Positions 1 through 8,840 of a stretch of 58,170 nucleotides of DNA are shown here, one piece after another. Source of the DNA: Prevotella sp. UBA2850 (GTDB lineage Bacteria > Bacteroidota > Bacteroidia > Bacteroidales > Bacteroidaceae); assembly GCA_002350805.1 (NCBI GenBank), contig DEFO01000042.1, positions 25,762 through 83,931 on the forward strand. The letters run 5' to 3'. The first letter of the stretch is position 1. Every line of letters starts with the position of its first letter. Both the position numbers and the translations under genes were made by a program. The notes beneath the pieces are model-generated. The model was not told where the DNA came from. It worked only from the letters and a program-made list of their open reading frames with translations, and ran no database searches.

Positions 1-2
1 AA

Positions 3-1961
3 CCGTCAACACCCAACACCGTTGAATATACCGACGACAACATACGGCACCTGAGTGACATGGAGCATATCCGGACGCGCCCGGGTATGTATATCGGTCG
101 CCTGGGCGACGGTTCGCTGCCCGAGGACGGTATTTATGTGCTGCTGAAGGAGGTCATCGACAACTCCATCGACGAGTTCAAGATGAATGCCGGCAAGCGC
201 ATCGAGGTCGATGTCGACGACAACCTGCGTGTGTCGGTGCGCGACTATGGCCGCGGCATCCCGCAAGGAAAGCTCGTCGAGGCCGTCAGCATGCTGAATA
301 CAGGCGGTAAGTACGACTCGAAGGCTTTCAAGAAGAGTGTCGGCCTGAACGGTGTCGGTGTGAAAGCCGTCAACGCACTGAGCTCGCACTTCGAGGTGAG
401 AAGCTATCGCGAGGGCAAGGTGCGCACACTGACCTTCGAACGGGGCATCCTGCAAACCGATGAAACATCGAAAAGCAGCGATGAAACCGGTACTTTTATC
501 TTCTTCGAGCCCGACAACGACAAGACTCTTTTCAAGGAGTATCGCTTCCACGACGATATCATCGAGACGATGCTTCGCAACTATACCTACCTGAACCAGG
601 GCCTCACCATCATGTACAATGGCAAGCGCATCATCAGCCGCAACGGTCTGCAAGACCTGCTGACCGACAACATGACGGTCGATGTGCTCTACCCTATTGT
701 GCACATGAAGGGCGAAGACATCGAGATAGCCTTCACCCACACCAACCAATACGGTGAGGAATACCACTCGTTTGTCAACGGACAGCACACCACACAGGGC
801 GGTACCCACCAGAGTGCGTTCAAAGAGCATATCGCCCGCACCATCAAGGAGTATTTCGGGAAATACGAATATGGCGACATCCGCAACGGTCTGGTGGCTG
901 CTATCGCCATCAATGTGGAGGAGCCGGTGTTCGAGAGCCAGACCAAAATCAAGCTCGGCAGCACCCAGATGGCGCCCGATGGCGAGTCTATCAACAAATA
1001 TGTGGGCGACTTCATCAAGCGCGAGGTAGACAACTACCTGCACATCCACACCGATGTGACCGAGGTCATCGAGAACAAGGTGAAGGAGAGTGAGCGCGAG
1101 CGCAAGGCCATGGCGGGTGTCACCAAACTGGCCCGTGAGCGCGCCAAGAAAGCCAACCTGCACAACCGCAAGCTGCGCGACTGCCGCATCCACTACAGCG
1201 ACACCAAGAACGACCGCAAGGAAGAGTCGTGCATCTTCATCACGGAGGGTGACTCGGCCAGCGGAAGCATCACGAAAAGCCGCGACGTGAACACACAGGC
1301 GGTGTTCTCGCTGCGTGGCAAACCGCTCAACTCATTCGGACTGACCAAGAAGATTGTCTACGAGAACGAGGAGTTCAACCTGCTGCAGGCGGCCCTCGAC
1401 ATTGAGGACGGACTGGACACCCTGCGCTACAACAAGGTGATTGTCGCCACCGATGCCGATGTCGACGGCATGCACATCCGACTGCTCATCATCACCTTCT
1501 TCCTGCAGTTCTTCCCCGAACTCATCAAGAAAGGACATGTGTATGTGCTGCAGACTCCGCTGTTCCGCGTCAGAAACCGCCGCACAAAAATCAAAAACAA
1601 GAAGGTGATTGCCGAGGATGACACGCGCAAGGCCGAACGGGGCGAGAAGAAGGGCGACTTCATCACGCGCTATTGCTACAGCGACGAGGAGCGCCTGAAG
1701 GCCATCGCCGAGCTGGGGCCCGACCCCGAAATCACCCGTTTCAAGGGTCTTGGCGAGATCAGCCCCGAGGAATTCTCCGGTTTCATCGGTCCCGACATCC
1801 GTTTGGAACAGGTCACCCTGCATAAAAACGACCAAGTGCAAAAACTGTTGGAATACTACATGGGCAAGAACACCATGGAGCGCCAGAACTTTATTATCGA
1901 GAACCTCGTGGTAGAAGAAGACAGACCTGAGGAGGAGGACCCACCCCAGCCCTCCCTATGA
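3..1961 (+). CDS. parE: DNA topoisomerase IV subunit B (5' end outside window)
   Basis: ATPase subunit of the type IIA topoisomerase that decatenates chromosomes. The frame is open from base 3 upstream of the first ATG at 60 and encodes the usual N-terminal lead (YTDDNIRHLSDMEHIRTRPG), so the true start lies before the window. Visible motifs are the GHKL ATPase (EVIDNSIDE, then DYGRGIP and GLNGVGVKAVNALS), the transducer domain, and the TOPRIM part (ITEGDSASGSI and DADVDGMHI), followed by the GyrB C-terminal domain ending near ENLVVEEDR. The length fits the Bacteroidota ParE family; GyrB is the alternative, but the MYIGRLGDGSLPEDGIYVLL lead fits ParE better. The last seven residues (DPPQPSL) and the stop codon are encoded by an inverted-repeat element at 1938-1968, so this tail is probably recent. 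Confidence 0.93.
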   Translation, partial: PSTPNTVEYTDDNIRHLSDMEHIRTRPGMYIGRLGDGSLPEDGIYVLLKEVIDNSIDEFKMNAGKRIEVDVDDNLRVSVRDYGRGIPQGKLVEAVSMLNTGGKYDSKAFKKSVGLNGVGVKAVNALSSHFEVRSYREGKVRTLTFERGILQTDETSKSSDETGTFIFFEPDNDKTLFKEYRFHDDIIETMLRNYTYLNQGLTIMYNGKRIISRNGLQDLLTDNMTVDVLYPIVHMKGEDIEIAFTHTNQYGEEYHSFVNGQHTTQGGTHQSAFKEHIARTIKEYFGKYEYGDIRNGLVAAIAINVEEPVFESQTKIKLGSTQMAPDGESINKYVGDFIKREVDNYLHIHTDVTEVIENKVKESERERKAMAGVTKLARERAKKANLHNRKLRDCRIHYSDTKNDRKEESCIFITEGDSASGSITKSRDVNTQAVFSLRGKPLNSFGLTKKIVYENEEFNLLQAALDIEDGLDTLRYNKVIVATDADVDGMHIRLLIITFFLQFFPELIKKGHVYVLQTPLFRVRNRRTKIKNKKVIAEDDTRKAERGEKKGDFITRYCYSDEERLKAIAELGPDPEITRFKGLGEISPEEFSGFIGPDIRLEQVTLHKNDQVQKLLEYYMGKNTMERQNFIIENLVVEEDRPEEEDPPQPSL

Positions 1962-1968
1962 GGGAGGG
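1938..1968. repeat. Left arm of a 31-bp inverted repeat (REP-like)
   Basis: The reverse complement of this stretch matches 2442-2472 at 30 of 31 positions. Each arm contains its own palindrome (CCCTCCCTCATAGGGAGGG or its complement) followed by a G/C-rich tail. The left arm starts on a codon boundary of parE and supplies that gene's last seven codons and TGA stop. Confidence 0.9.
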
Positions 1969-2016
1969 GGTAAATAGCTCTTTTGCTTCAAGCCTGTTGG
2001 TAGTAAGACACTGATC

Positions 2017-2385
2017 ATGGAGTATAAGACAGCCCATCCCGACATCTATCCGCTGCTAAAGGAAAATGCCAGAAAGAATCGCAAAAACATGACAATGGCT
2101 GAGCATCTCTTATGGGAAGCTCTTCGCAAAAAAAGAATGGAGGGTCATCCGTTTTTGCGACAGCACATTATAGGTGACTATATCGTAGATTTTTTAAGCA
2201 GAGACGACGGACTGATTATAGAGGTAGATGGAGGTTATCATTCAGAGCCGCGACAGCAAGAGTATGACAGCCAGCGTGCAGATTGGCTGGAGCAACAGGG
2301 CTACCATATCCTGCGTTTTAGCAACGAAGAAGTGATGAATGATATTGAGAACGTAATAAAAACAATAGAATTATATTTCAAATGA
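2017..2385 (+). CDS. DUF559 endonuclease-domain protein
   Basis: A 122-residue protein of the DUF559 family, related to the very-short-patch-repair (Vsr) and restriction-like nuclease fold. Characteristic blocks are NRKNMTMAEHLLWEALR, FLRQHIIGDYIVDF, LIIEVDGGYH and YHILRFSNEEV; the Asp of IVDF and the Glu/Asp of IEVDGG are the expected metal-binding residues. It is a single-domain protein without signal peptide, so it should act on DNA in the cytoplasm; its substrate is unknown. It starts 55 bp after parE and its stop overlaps the next start (ATGA at 2382-2385). It lies inside the inverted repeats at 1938-1968 and 2442-2472, and its codon use looks more AT-rich than its neighbours, which suggests acquisition. 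Confidence 0.88.
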   Translation: MEYKTAHPDIYPLLKENARKNRKNMTMAEHLLWEALRKKRMEGHPFLRQHIIGDYIVDFLSRDDGLIIEVDGGYHSEPRQQEYDSQRADWLEQQGYHILRFSNEEVMNDIENVIKTIELYFK

Positions 2386-3998
2386 GATTATCAAAACATC
2401 TTGTAAGACGAATTATCGTATTGCTACTGGTGCTAATCACTCCCTCCCTCATAGGGAGGGGTGGGGTGGGTCTTGCCCAACTTCGCTTTAATTTGGGCAA
2501 CAACAGTCCTATCCGCAAGTTGCAGATTGCCGAAATGGCTATCACTAACTTATATGTCGACACGGTGGATGAGTCGAAACTGGTGGAAGATGCCATTCGC
2601 GGCATGCTGAAAGAGCTGGACCCCCACTCCACCTATGCCACACCCAAGGAGGTGAAGGCCATGAACGAACCGCTGCAAGGCAACTTCGACGGTATCGGCG
2701 TGCAGTTTAATATGATTGAGGACACGCTGATAGTCATCCAGCCCGTGGTGAACGGTCCCTCTGAGAAGGTGGGCATCATGCCCGGCGACCGCATCGTATC
2801 GGTCAACGACACCGCTATCGCCGGTGTGAAGATGTCGAAAGAAGACATCATGAAACGTCTGCGCGGCAAGAAGGGAACCCAAGTGAAACTGGGCGTGGTG
2901 CGCCGCGGCATTGCCGACCAGCTGACATTCATCGTCACCCGCGACAAGATTCCCGTCAAGTCGATTGATGCCGTCTATATGGTCCGGCCGGGCATCGGTT
3001 ATATCCGCATCACCAATTTCGGGGCCACCACCTACGATGAGTTCATGGAAGGTGTGCGCACCCTGCAGCAGCAAGGCATGAAAGACCTGCTGCTCGATTT
3101 GCAGGACAATGGTGGCGGCTACCTGCAGGCAGCCGTCCAGATAGCCGATGAATTCTTGGAAAAGAACGACCTTATTGTCTATACGCAGGGCCGCAAAGCG
3201 GGCCAGCGGGCCGAGTACCGCGCCAAAGGAAATGGCAAACTGGTGGAAGGAAAGGTGGTGGTTCTCATCAACGAGTTCACTGCCTCGGCAGCTGAAATCG
3301 TCACCGGCGCCATCCAAGACCAGGACCGTGGCACCGTGGTGGGCCGCCGGTCGTACGGCAAAGGACTGGTTCAGCGCCCCATCGACCTGCCCGACGGCTC
3401 GATGATCCGCCTGACCATTGCCCACTACTACACCCCCAGCGGCCGCTGCATACAGAAACCGTATAAGAAAGGTGACTTGCGCGACTATGAGATGGACCTC
3501 GACAACCGCCTGAAGCATGGCGAGCTGACCAATCCTGACAGCATCCACTTTGCCGACTCGCTGAAGTGTTACACCCTGCGTAAACAGCGCATTGTCTATG
3601 GTGGAGGCGGCATTATGCCCGATTTCTTCGTGCCACTGGACACCCTTCAGTACACAAAATACCACCGGCAGCTGTCGGCCCGCAGCATTGTTTTGAATGC
3701 CAGCCTGCGCTACATCGACAACAACCGCAAGCAGCTGAAGAGCCGTTACGCCACCTTCGAGCAGTTCAACCGTCAGTTCGAGGTGCCCCAGTCGCTGATT
3801 GACGAGATTATTGCCGAGGCCGACAAACAGAAAGTCAAGCCGCAGGACGATGCCGAGATGAAGCGCACCCTGCCCTACTTGCGCAATCAGCTGAAATCGC
3901 TTGTCGCCCGTGATATATGGGACATGAGCGAGTATTTCCACATTGCCAACGACCAGAACCACATCTACCAGAAAGGACTTGAGGTGATCTCGCAATGA
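2382..3998 (+). CDS. S41 family C-terminal processing peptidase
   Basis: A 538-residue periplasmic serine protease of the Ctp/Prc type that trims or degrades envelope proteins. After a signal peptide come a PDZ domain (roughly residues 85-175, with GIGVQFNM and PGDRIVSVNDTAI) and the S41 catalytic domain with Ser302 in EFTASAAEI and Lys327 in SYGKGLVQ, the usual 25-residue Ser-Lys spacing. The start is fixed by the ATGA overlap with the DUF559 gene. Oddity: residues 21-30 (PSLIGRGGVG), between the hydrophobic core and the likely cleavage region near GLAQ, are encoded by the right arm of an inverted repeat (2442-2472). Its stop overlaps the symporter start by four bases, so the two are probably co-transcribed. 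Confidence 0.92.
   Translation: MRLSKHLVRRIIVLLLVLITPSLIGRGGVGLAQLRFNLGNNSPIRKLQIAEMAITNLYVDTVDESKLVEDAIRGMLKELDPHSTYATPKEVKAMNEPLQGNFDGIGVQFNMIEDTLIVIQPVVNGPSEKVGIMPGDRIVSVNDTAIAGVKMSKEDIMKRLRGKKGTQVKLGVVRRGIADQLTFIVTRDKIPVKSIDAVYMVRPGIGYIRITNFGATTYDEFMEGVRTLQQQGMKDLLLDLQDNGGGYLQAAVQIADEFLEKNDLIVYTQGRKAGQRAEYRAKGNGKLVEGKVVVLINEFTASAAEIVTGAIQDQDRGTVVGRRSYGKGLVQRPIDLPDGSMIRLTIAHYYTPSGRCIQKPYKKGDLRDYEMDLDNRLKHGELTNPDSIHFADSLKCYTLRKQRIVYGGGGIMPDFFVPLDTLQYTKYHRQLSARSIVLNASLRYIDNNRKQLKSRYATFEQFNRQFEVPQSLIDEIIAEADKQKVKPQDDAEMKRTLPYLRNQLKSLVARDIWDMSEYFHIANDQNHIYQKGLEVISQ
2442..2472. repeat. Right arm of the 31-bp inverted repeat
   Basis: Inverted copy of 1938-1968 with one mismatch. It lies in frame inside the signal peptide of the S41 protease and encodes residues 21-30 of that protein. 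The core is a perfect short palindrome that could form a hairpin in DNA or mRNA. Confidence 0.9.
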
Positions 3999-5221
3999 AA
4001 AAGCAGGTATTCCTATGGGGCGGTGCACTCGTGGTAGGTGCGCTGTTGGGCATGCTGGGAGTAGCATGGCTCGACCATCTGATGAACTTTGTGGCCACCA
4101 TCTACAGCCGCTTGTTCCAGCTGCTGGCCGTGCCCACCATCGTGCTGGCCGTCATCACTACCCTCGCCTCGTTCGGAAAACAGCGTGAGACCCGCCGCAT
4201 CTTCGTCCGGACCATCACTTATACGCTGCTCACCACCTTCGCGGCAGCACTTGTCGGTATGCTGTTATACATCGCCATCGCACCGGGCAACCTGTCTCTT
4301 GGCGCCAATCCAAGCACCACGGCCGAGCAAACCGCCGCCGTGGAGTCGCTGGCGGCCGACACACCGACCAGTTATTCCGACCATATCCTGTCGGTCATCC
4401 CCAACAACATCGTACGGCCGTTCCTCGAGGGCAACGCACTTACACTGATTTTGCTCGCCTTTGTCATCGGCATCGGCATCTCGCGAATGCCTGAGTCAGA
4501 GCGCAAAGATGTGCTCGTAAAGGGGCTTCAGGGATTGCAGGAGTTGCTCTTTATGCTCATCAGATGGCTCATCTGGACCCTGCCGGTGGGCATTGTCGCC
4601 TTTGCGGCACAACTGTCGGCGCAGGTCACAGCCGGTGTGGTCATCGACTCGCTGGGCAAATATGTGGCTGTCATCATCGGCGGCAACGCCATCCAGTTCT
4701 TCATCGTGCTGCCGCTGTTCCTCTTGGCGCGCGGCATCAACCCGCTGAAGACGTTCAGCGCCATGTCGCCGGCAGTGCTCATGGCCCTCTTCACCAAGAG
4801 CTCGGCCGCCACATTGCCCGTCACCATGGAGTCGGCGGAGAAGCGGAACGGCGTCTCGCCGCGCGTGGCCCGTTTCGTATTGCCCATCTGCACCACCATC
4901 AACATGAACGGTTGTGCCGCCTTCATCCTGGTCACCTCGCTCTTTGTGATGCAGAACAGCGGCATGGCAATCACGCTGCCCACCATGATTTTGTGGCTTT
5001 TCATCGCTGTTTTCTCGGCCATCGGCAATGCCGGTGTGCCCATGGGCTGCTATTTCCTCACGCTCTCGCTCATGACAGGAATTGGCGGAGACATCGCCAT
5101 CATGGGCATCATCCTCCCCATCTACACCATCATCGACATGCTGGAAACTGCCGAGAATGTGTGGAGCGACTCGTGCGTATGCGCCATGACCGACCGCGAC
5201 TTGCGCACCTCGCAGGAGTAA
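3995..5221 (+). CDS. Dicarboxylate/amino acid:cation symporter (DAACS family)
   Basis: A 408-residue inner-membrane secondary transporter of the SLC1-like DAACS family (GltP/DctA type), which takes up glutamate, aspartate or C4-dicarboxylates with Na+ or H+. The family core is clear: the serine-rich hairpin FTKSSAATLPVTM, the TM7 motif INMNGCAAF (NMDGT in many relatives) and the second hairpin near SAIGNAGVPMG. Eight transmembrane segments are expected. The start overlaps the protease stop (ATGA). Substrate cannot be read from sequence; the Gly-Cys variant where many members have Asp-Gly-Thr may alter specificity. Confidence 0.9.
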   Translation: MKKQVFLWGGALVVGALLGMLGVAWLDHLMNFVATIYSRLFQLLAVPTIVLAVITTLASFGKQRETRRIFVRTITYTLLTTFAAALVGMLLYIAIAPGNLSLGANPSTTAEQTAAVESLAADTPTSYSDHILSVIPNNIVRPFLEGNALTLILLAFVIGIGISRMPESERKDVLVKGLQGLQELLFMLIRWLIWTLPVGIVAFAAQLSAQVTAGVVIDSLGKYVAVIIGGNAIQFFIVLPLFLLARGINPLKTFSAMSPAVLMALFTKSSAATLPVTMESAEKRNGVSPRVARFVLPICTTINMNGCAAFILVTSLFVMQNSGMAITLPTMILWLFIAVFSAIGNAGVPMGCYFLTLSLMTGIGGDIAIMGIILPIYTIIDMLETAENVWSDSCVCAMTDRDLRTSQE

Positions 5222-5259
5222 CGCAGAGAGGCCGTTTCAGCCTAATGGACAAATGAATT

Positions 5260-5392
5260 TCTAATTGATAGACTAATTAAGGTCTAATTGATTGACTAAT
5301 TAAGGTATAATTGATAGACTAATTAGGGGCTAATTAATGCCTAATTAGAGTGTATTTAATGCCTAATTGGAGTGTATTTAATGCCTCATTGG
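5260..5392. repeat. Degenerate 22-23-bp tandem repeat
   Basis: Three 23-bp units built on TCTAATTGATAGACTAATTA (starting 5260, 5283 and 5306) are followed by about two and a half 22-bp units built on AATGCCTAATTGGAGTGTAT (starting 5336, 5358 and 5380). The array follows the symporter stop codon. No gene lies in the 434-base gap 5222-5655, which otherwise holds two hairpins (5438-5477 and 5584-5618). Confidence 0.85.
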
Positions 5393-5437
5393 AAATCTAT
5401 TGATGATGAACGGTAAAACAGCTCATTGACAGCTATG

Positions 5438-5477
5438 AAAAAAGTAAGGACGGCACTGGAGTCAGCGTCGTCCTTAC
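5438..5477 (-). terminator. Rho-independent terminator, minus strand
   Basis: An 11-bp stem including one G-U pair (GTAAGGACGGC pairing with GTCGTCCTTAC) is followed on the minus strand by six T residues (complement of 5438-5443). It lies downstream of secDF, about 180 bp after the stop. Confidence 0.65.
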
Positions 5478-5583
5478 TATTTATAAAAGTCGTAGTTTGG
5501 CAATAGATTTTGCTAAAACGCCCCCATCATCTTCTCAATTCTCACCCAACTGCTTTCGTGGCATTGAGAAGTATGAAAACGCA

Positions 5584-5618
5584 TCAAGGGCGGCACCCAT
5601 GATGGATGTCGCCCTTGA
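5584..5618. terminator. Hairpin downstream of secDF
   Basis: A strong stem (TCAAGGGCGGC pairing with GTCGCCCTTGA, one G-U pair) with the same inner GGC/GTC layout as the hairpin at 5444-5477. Only a short T-run follows on the minus strand, so it may be a 3'-end stabiliser or a weak terminator. Confidence 0.45.
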
Positions 5619-5655
5619 CAGCGATGAAACGCCTTATATATATAATAAGGTGTGA

Positions 5656-8600
5656 TTATTTCTTAGCAGCCTTGCCAGCCTTGGCAGGAACCTCTTCGTC
5701 TTCCTGAATCTTACGACCGAGGGTCAGGTAAGCGATAGGAGCAGCAATGAAGATAGACGACATCGTACCGAAGACGACACCCAGGATCATTGCGAACGAG
5801 AACGAACGGATAGAGTTACCACCGAGGATGAAGATACAGAGCAGCACGATCAACGTAGAGATTGAGGTGTTCAACGTACGAGCCAGGGTCTGGTTCAGCG
5901 AGTCGTTGAAGATGGTCTGGTAGTCGCGCTTCTTGTACAGGCCGAGGTTCTCACGGATACGGTCGAAGACCACCACCTTATCGTTGATAGAGTAACCGAT
6001 CACCGTCAGCACGGCACCGATGAATGTCTGGTCGACCTCGAGTGAGAACGGCAGGATGCCCCACAAGATAGAGTAGAAGCCAATCACTACGAGTGCATCG
6101 AAGGCCAGTGCTACGATAGAACCTACCGAGAAGGCCACGTTGCGGAAACGCACCAGGATGTAAAGGAAGATGGCCACCAGGGCGATGAGCACGCTGTAGA
6201 AGGCACCGCGGGTGATATCCTTAGCCACCGAAGGACCTACCTTCGAAGAGCTGATGATAGAGCCGCCCTCACGAACATCAGGATTCTTGAACGAGTTGAC
6301 GTCGGCCTGCGATACCAGTCCGCCCTTCTTCAAGGCATTGAAGAGGATGGTCTCAGCCTCGTCGTCAACAGTCGGGCTGTTCGACTCGATGTTCCAGTTG
6401 GTAGAGATACGTACGGTCTTACCATCAGTACCCAGTGCGATGACGCTGGTGTTGGCCTCCTGGCCGTTCTTGTCGCCCATGGTGTTGACGAATGCGCCGT
6501 TCAGCACGGTGCGCACCTGCTCTACAGGTACCTGCTTGTCGAGGGTCACCACGTAGTTGCGACCACCGGTGAAGTCGATGCTCTTGCTCAGTCCGCGGAT
6601 GAAGAGGAAGCCGATGAAGACAACTGCGGCAATAGCGGCCACGGTGAAGGTCTTCTTGTAGATACCCATGAAGTTGTAGTGGGTGTTCTGCATGAAGTTC
6701 TTCGAGAAGTTGGTGGTGAAGGTCAGGTTCAGCCACTTGTCTTTCTTCATGCGGTTCTCATAGACGATACGTGTGAGGAACACAGCAGTGAAGAACGATA
6801 CGATGATACCAATCATCCAGGTAGTTGCGAAACCACGGATAGGACCAGTACCAAAGACATACAGGATAACACCAGTCATCAGTGAGGTGACGTTCGAGTC
6901 GAAGATAGCCGAGAAGGCGTTGCTGTAACCGGCAGCCAGTGCCTGGCGCACGTTCAGTCCCTTGCGCAGCTCTTCCTTCGTACGCTCATAGATAAGCACG
7001 TTAGCATCGACAGCAGTACCGAGCGACAGCACCATACCAGCGATACCCGACATGGTGAGTGCGGCCTGGAACGACGTCAGAATACCCAGTGTGAAGAAGA
7101 TGTTCACCAACAGGGCGCAGTTGGCCACCATGCCCGGGATGAAGCCATACATGCAGATCATGTAGAGCATCAGGATGATGAAGGCCACGATGAACGAGAT
7201 GATACCCTGCTGGATAGACTGTGCACCGAGTGACGGACCAACCACCTCTTCCTGCACGATACGTGCGGGAGCCGGCATACGACCCGACTTCAGGGTGTTG
7301 GCCAGGTCCTTGGTATCCTCGATGGTGAAGTTACCAGTGATCTGCGAGTTACCGCCAGTGATCTCACCGTTCACGCGGGGAGCACTGTAGACCACGCCGT
7401 CGAGCACGATGGCGATAGCCTTACCCACATTAGCCTTGGTCAGGGCAGCCCAACGGCGTGCACCGTCAGAGTTCATCGACATGCTCACGCAGGGGCGGCC
7501 TGTCACGTGGTCGAACTCGTCCTTAGCATCGGTGATTACGTCACCCTCCAGCGGAGCGCGACCGTTAGAGTTGGTCACCTTCAGGGCATAGAGCTCGAAG
7601 ATTTTCTTGTTGCCACCAACCATGTCGGAGGGCTTGGCACCCCACACCAGACGAAGGTCTGAGGGCAGCACCTGCTTGGCCAGGTCGGAATAGATAATCT
7701 TGTTGATGTCGGCAGTATCGCGGATGTTGGCCATAGCCACGAGACCGATATTCTGGCTCATGGGCTGGATGAGGGCCAGCAGCGGGTGCTGCTTCTTGGC
7801 AGCCTCAAGGTCGGCATTGCTATCCTTGTCGGCCACCTTGTTGTCCTTGTTCAGGGTGAACTTGCCAGTCTCTTTCTTGGCCTCGGCCTGCTTGGTGGTG
7901 TCGGCCTGCTCAGCCCTCACGCTGTCGGCAGGAGCCTCTGTGGCCTCACCACCGGCGTTGGCGAAGCGCTGGTCGAGCTGCGAGAAGTAAGGGATGATCT
8001 CGTCGCTGTTGTAGGTCTCCCAGAACTCCAAGTTGGCAGAGCCCTGGAGCAACTTACGGATACGCTCCGGCTCACGGATACCTGGCATTTCGACCATGAT
8101 ACGGCCGTCCTGTCCCTCGAGCTTCTGGATATTGGGCTGAACGACACCGAACTTATCGATACGGTTGCGGACCACGTTGAACGAGTTGTCGATGGCCGAC
8201 TGAACCTCAGCGCGCAGTGCCTTCTCAACCTCCGAGTCGCTGCTCTGTGTGCTCACCTTGCCCTTCAGCTGCTGTGTGGCGAAGATCTCGGCAAGGCGAT
8301 GGCCCGGTGCATTCTTCTTGTAAGCGTTGATAAACAGTGAGATGAAGTCGCTCTGACTTGTCTCCTCTTCTTTCTTTGCCTCGTTCATCGACTTCACGAA
8401 GGCAGGGTCTGTCTTGTGGTCAGCGAGCACCTCCACAACGTCGGGAACGCTGATTTCGAGGATGACGTTCATACCGCCCTTCAGGTCAAGACCCAGACCA
8501 ATCTGCGTCTCCAAGCACTTCTGGTATGAATAGACACCCATATACTTCACAGAATCTTTGTAATCCTGCTGTGCGATGGGATCCTTAATCTTGGCGGCCT

Positions 8601-8700
8601 GGCTGTCGTAGTAGCGTGTGGCGGCCGAGAAAGACAAATAGAAGATACTTGCAAGCGTCAGTAGGACGGCAGTACAAATTACAATTCCTTTGTTTTGCAT
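5656..8700 (-). CDS. secDF: Protein translocase SecDF fusion
   Basis: A 1014-residue fusion of SecD and SecF, the proton-driven accessory subunits that help the SecYEG channel release exported proteins. Residues 1-650 are SecD: N-terminal membrane segment, the first periplasmic motif GLGLDLKGGMN, a long periplasmic domain with a charged Ala/Glu/Lys-rich insertion (about residues 255-300), GRPCVSMSMNSDGARRWA, and the TM4 region with LGTAVDANVLIYER. Residues 690-1000 are SecF, with SIDFTGGRNYVV, YSINDKVVVFDRIREN and the closing membrane bundle. Fused SecDF of this length is normal in Bacteroidota. A single-gene unit is likely: it has its own promoter at 8793-8801 and hairpins downstream. Confidence 0.95.
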   Translation of the reverse strand: MQNKGIVICTAVLLTLASIFYLSFSAATRYYDSQAAKIKDPIAQQDYKDSVKYMGVYSYQKCLETQIGLGLDLKGGMNVILEISVPDVVEVLADHKTDPAFVKSMNEAKKEEETSQSDFISLFINAYKKNAPGHRLAEIFATQQLKGKVSTQSSDSEVEKALRAEVQSAIDNSFNVVRNRIDKFGVVQPNIQKLEGQDGRIMVEMPGIREPERIRKLLQGSANLEFWETYNSDEIIPYFSQLDQRFANAGGEATEAPADSVRAEQADTTKQAEAKKETGKFTLNKDNKVADKDSNADLEAAKKQHPLLALIQPMSQNIGLVAMANIRDTADINKIIYSDLAKQVLPSDLRLVWGAKPSDMVGGNKKIFELYALKVTNSNGRAPLEGDVITDAKDEFDHVTGRPCVSMSMNSDGARRWAALTKANVGKAIAIVLDGVVYSAPRVNGEITGGNSQITGNFTIEDTKDLANTLKSGRMPAPARIVQEEVVGPSLGAQSIQQGIISFIVAFIILMLYMICMYGFIPGMVANCALLVNIFFTLGILTSFQAALTMSGIAGMVLSLGTAVDANVLIYERTKEELRKGLNVRQALAAGYSNAFSAIFDSNVTSLMTGVILYVFGTGPIRGFATTWMIGIIVSFFTAVFLTRIVYENRMKKDKWLNLTFTTNFSKNFMQNTHYNFMGIYKKTFTVAAIAAVVFIGFLFIRGLSKSIDFTGGRNYVVTLDKQVPVEQVRTVLNGAFVNTMGDKNGQEANTSVIALGTDGKTVRISTNWNIESNSPTVDDEAETILFNALKKGGLVSQADVNSFKNPDVREGGSIISSSKVGPSVAKDITRGAFYSVLIALVAIFLYILVRFRNVAFSVGSIVALAFDALVVIGFYSILWGILPFSLEVDQTFIGAVLTVIGYSINDKVVVFDRIRENLGLYKKRDYQTIFNDSLNQTLARTLNTSISTLIVLLCIFILGGNSIRSFSFAMILGVVFGTMSSIFIAAPIAYLTLGRKIQEDEEVPAKAGKAAKK

Positions 8701-8792
8701 TTTAATTGATGGTTTTTATTTAATTGTTATTTTTTGTATTCATCTCACACGAATTAAGGCTGCTTTTTATGGACAGCCTTCGATATTAGGGT

Positions 8793-8801
8793 GCAAAGAT
8801 A
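8793..8801 (-). promoter_or_regulatory. Bacteroidota -7 element of secDF
   Basis: The minus strand reads TATCTTTGC, matching the TAnnTTTGC consensus of the Bacteroidota primary sigma factor, 93 bases before the secDF start. Confidence 0.7.
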
Positions 8802-8840
8802 GTTATTTTTTTATTTCTGAAAAAATTTCGCGTACATTAT

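Larger units (their letters stand above)
1938..2472. mobile_element. Putative inverted-repeat-flanked DUF559 unit
   Basis: About 535 bp bounded by near-perfect 31-bp inverted repeats and holding one complete gene, a DUF559 (Vsr-like) nuclease. No transposase is present and no target duplication is visible outside the arms. Mobility is inferred from the symmetrical repeats and from their overlap with the coding ends of both neighbouring genes. The alternative is two independent copies of a dispersed REP-like palindrome that happen to flank this gene. Confidence 0.5.

Noticed and set aside
6..1193. 395-residue antisense open frame over parE
   Set aside because: Shadow of the ParE coding frame; low-complexity Val/His/Leu-rich product with no recognisable domain.
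2550..4067. 505-residue open frame antisense to the S41 protease
   Set aside because: It mirrors the codons of a clear protease gene; no family features, promoter or signal peptide. Long antisense frames are common here because of the GC-rich third positions.
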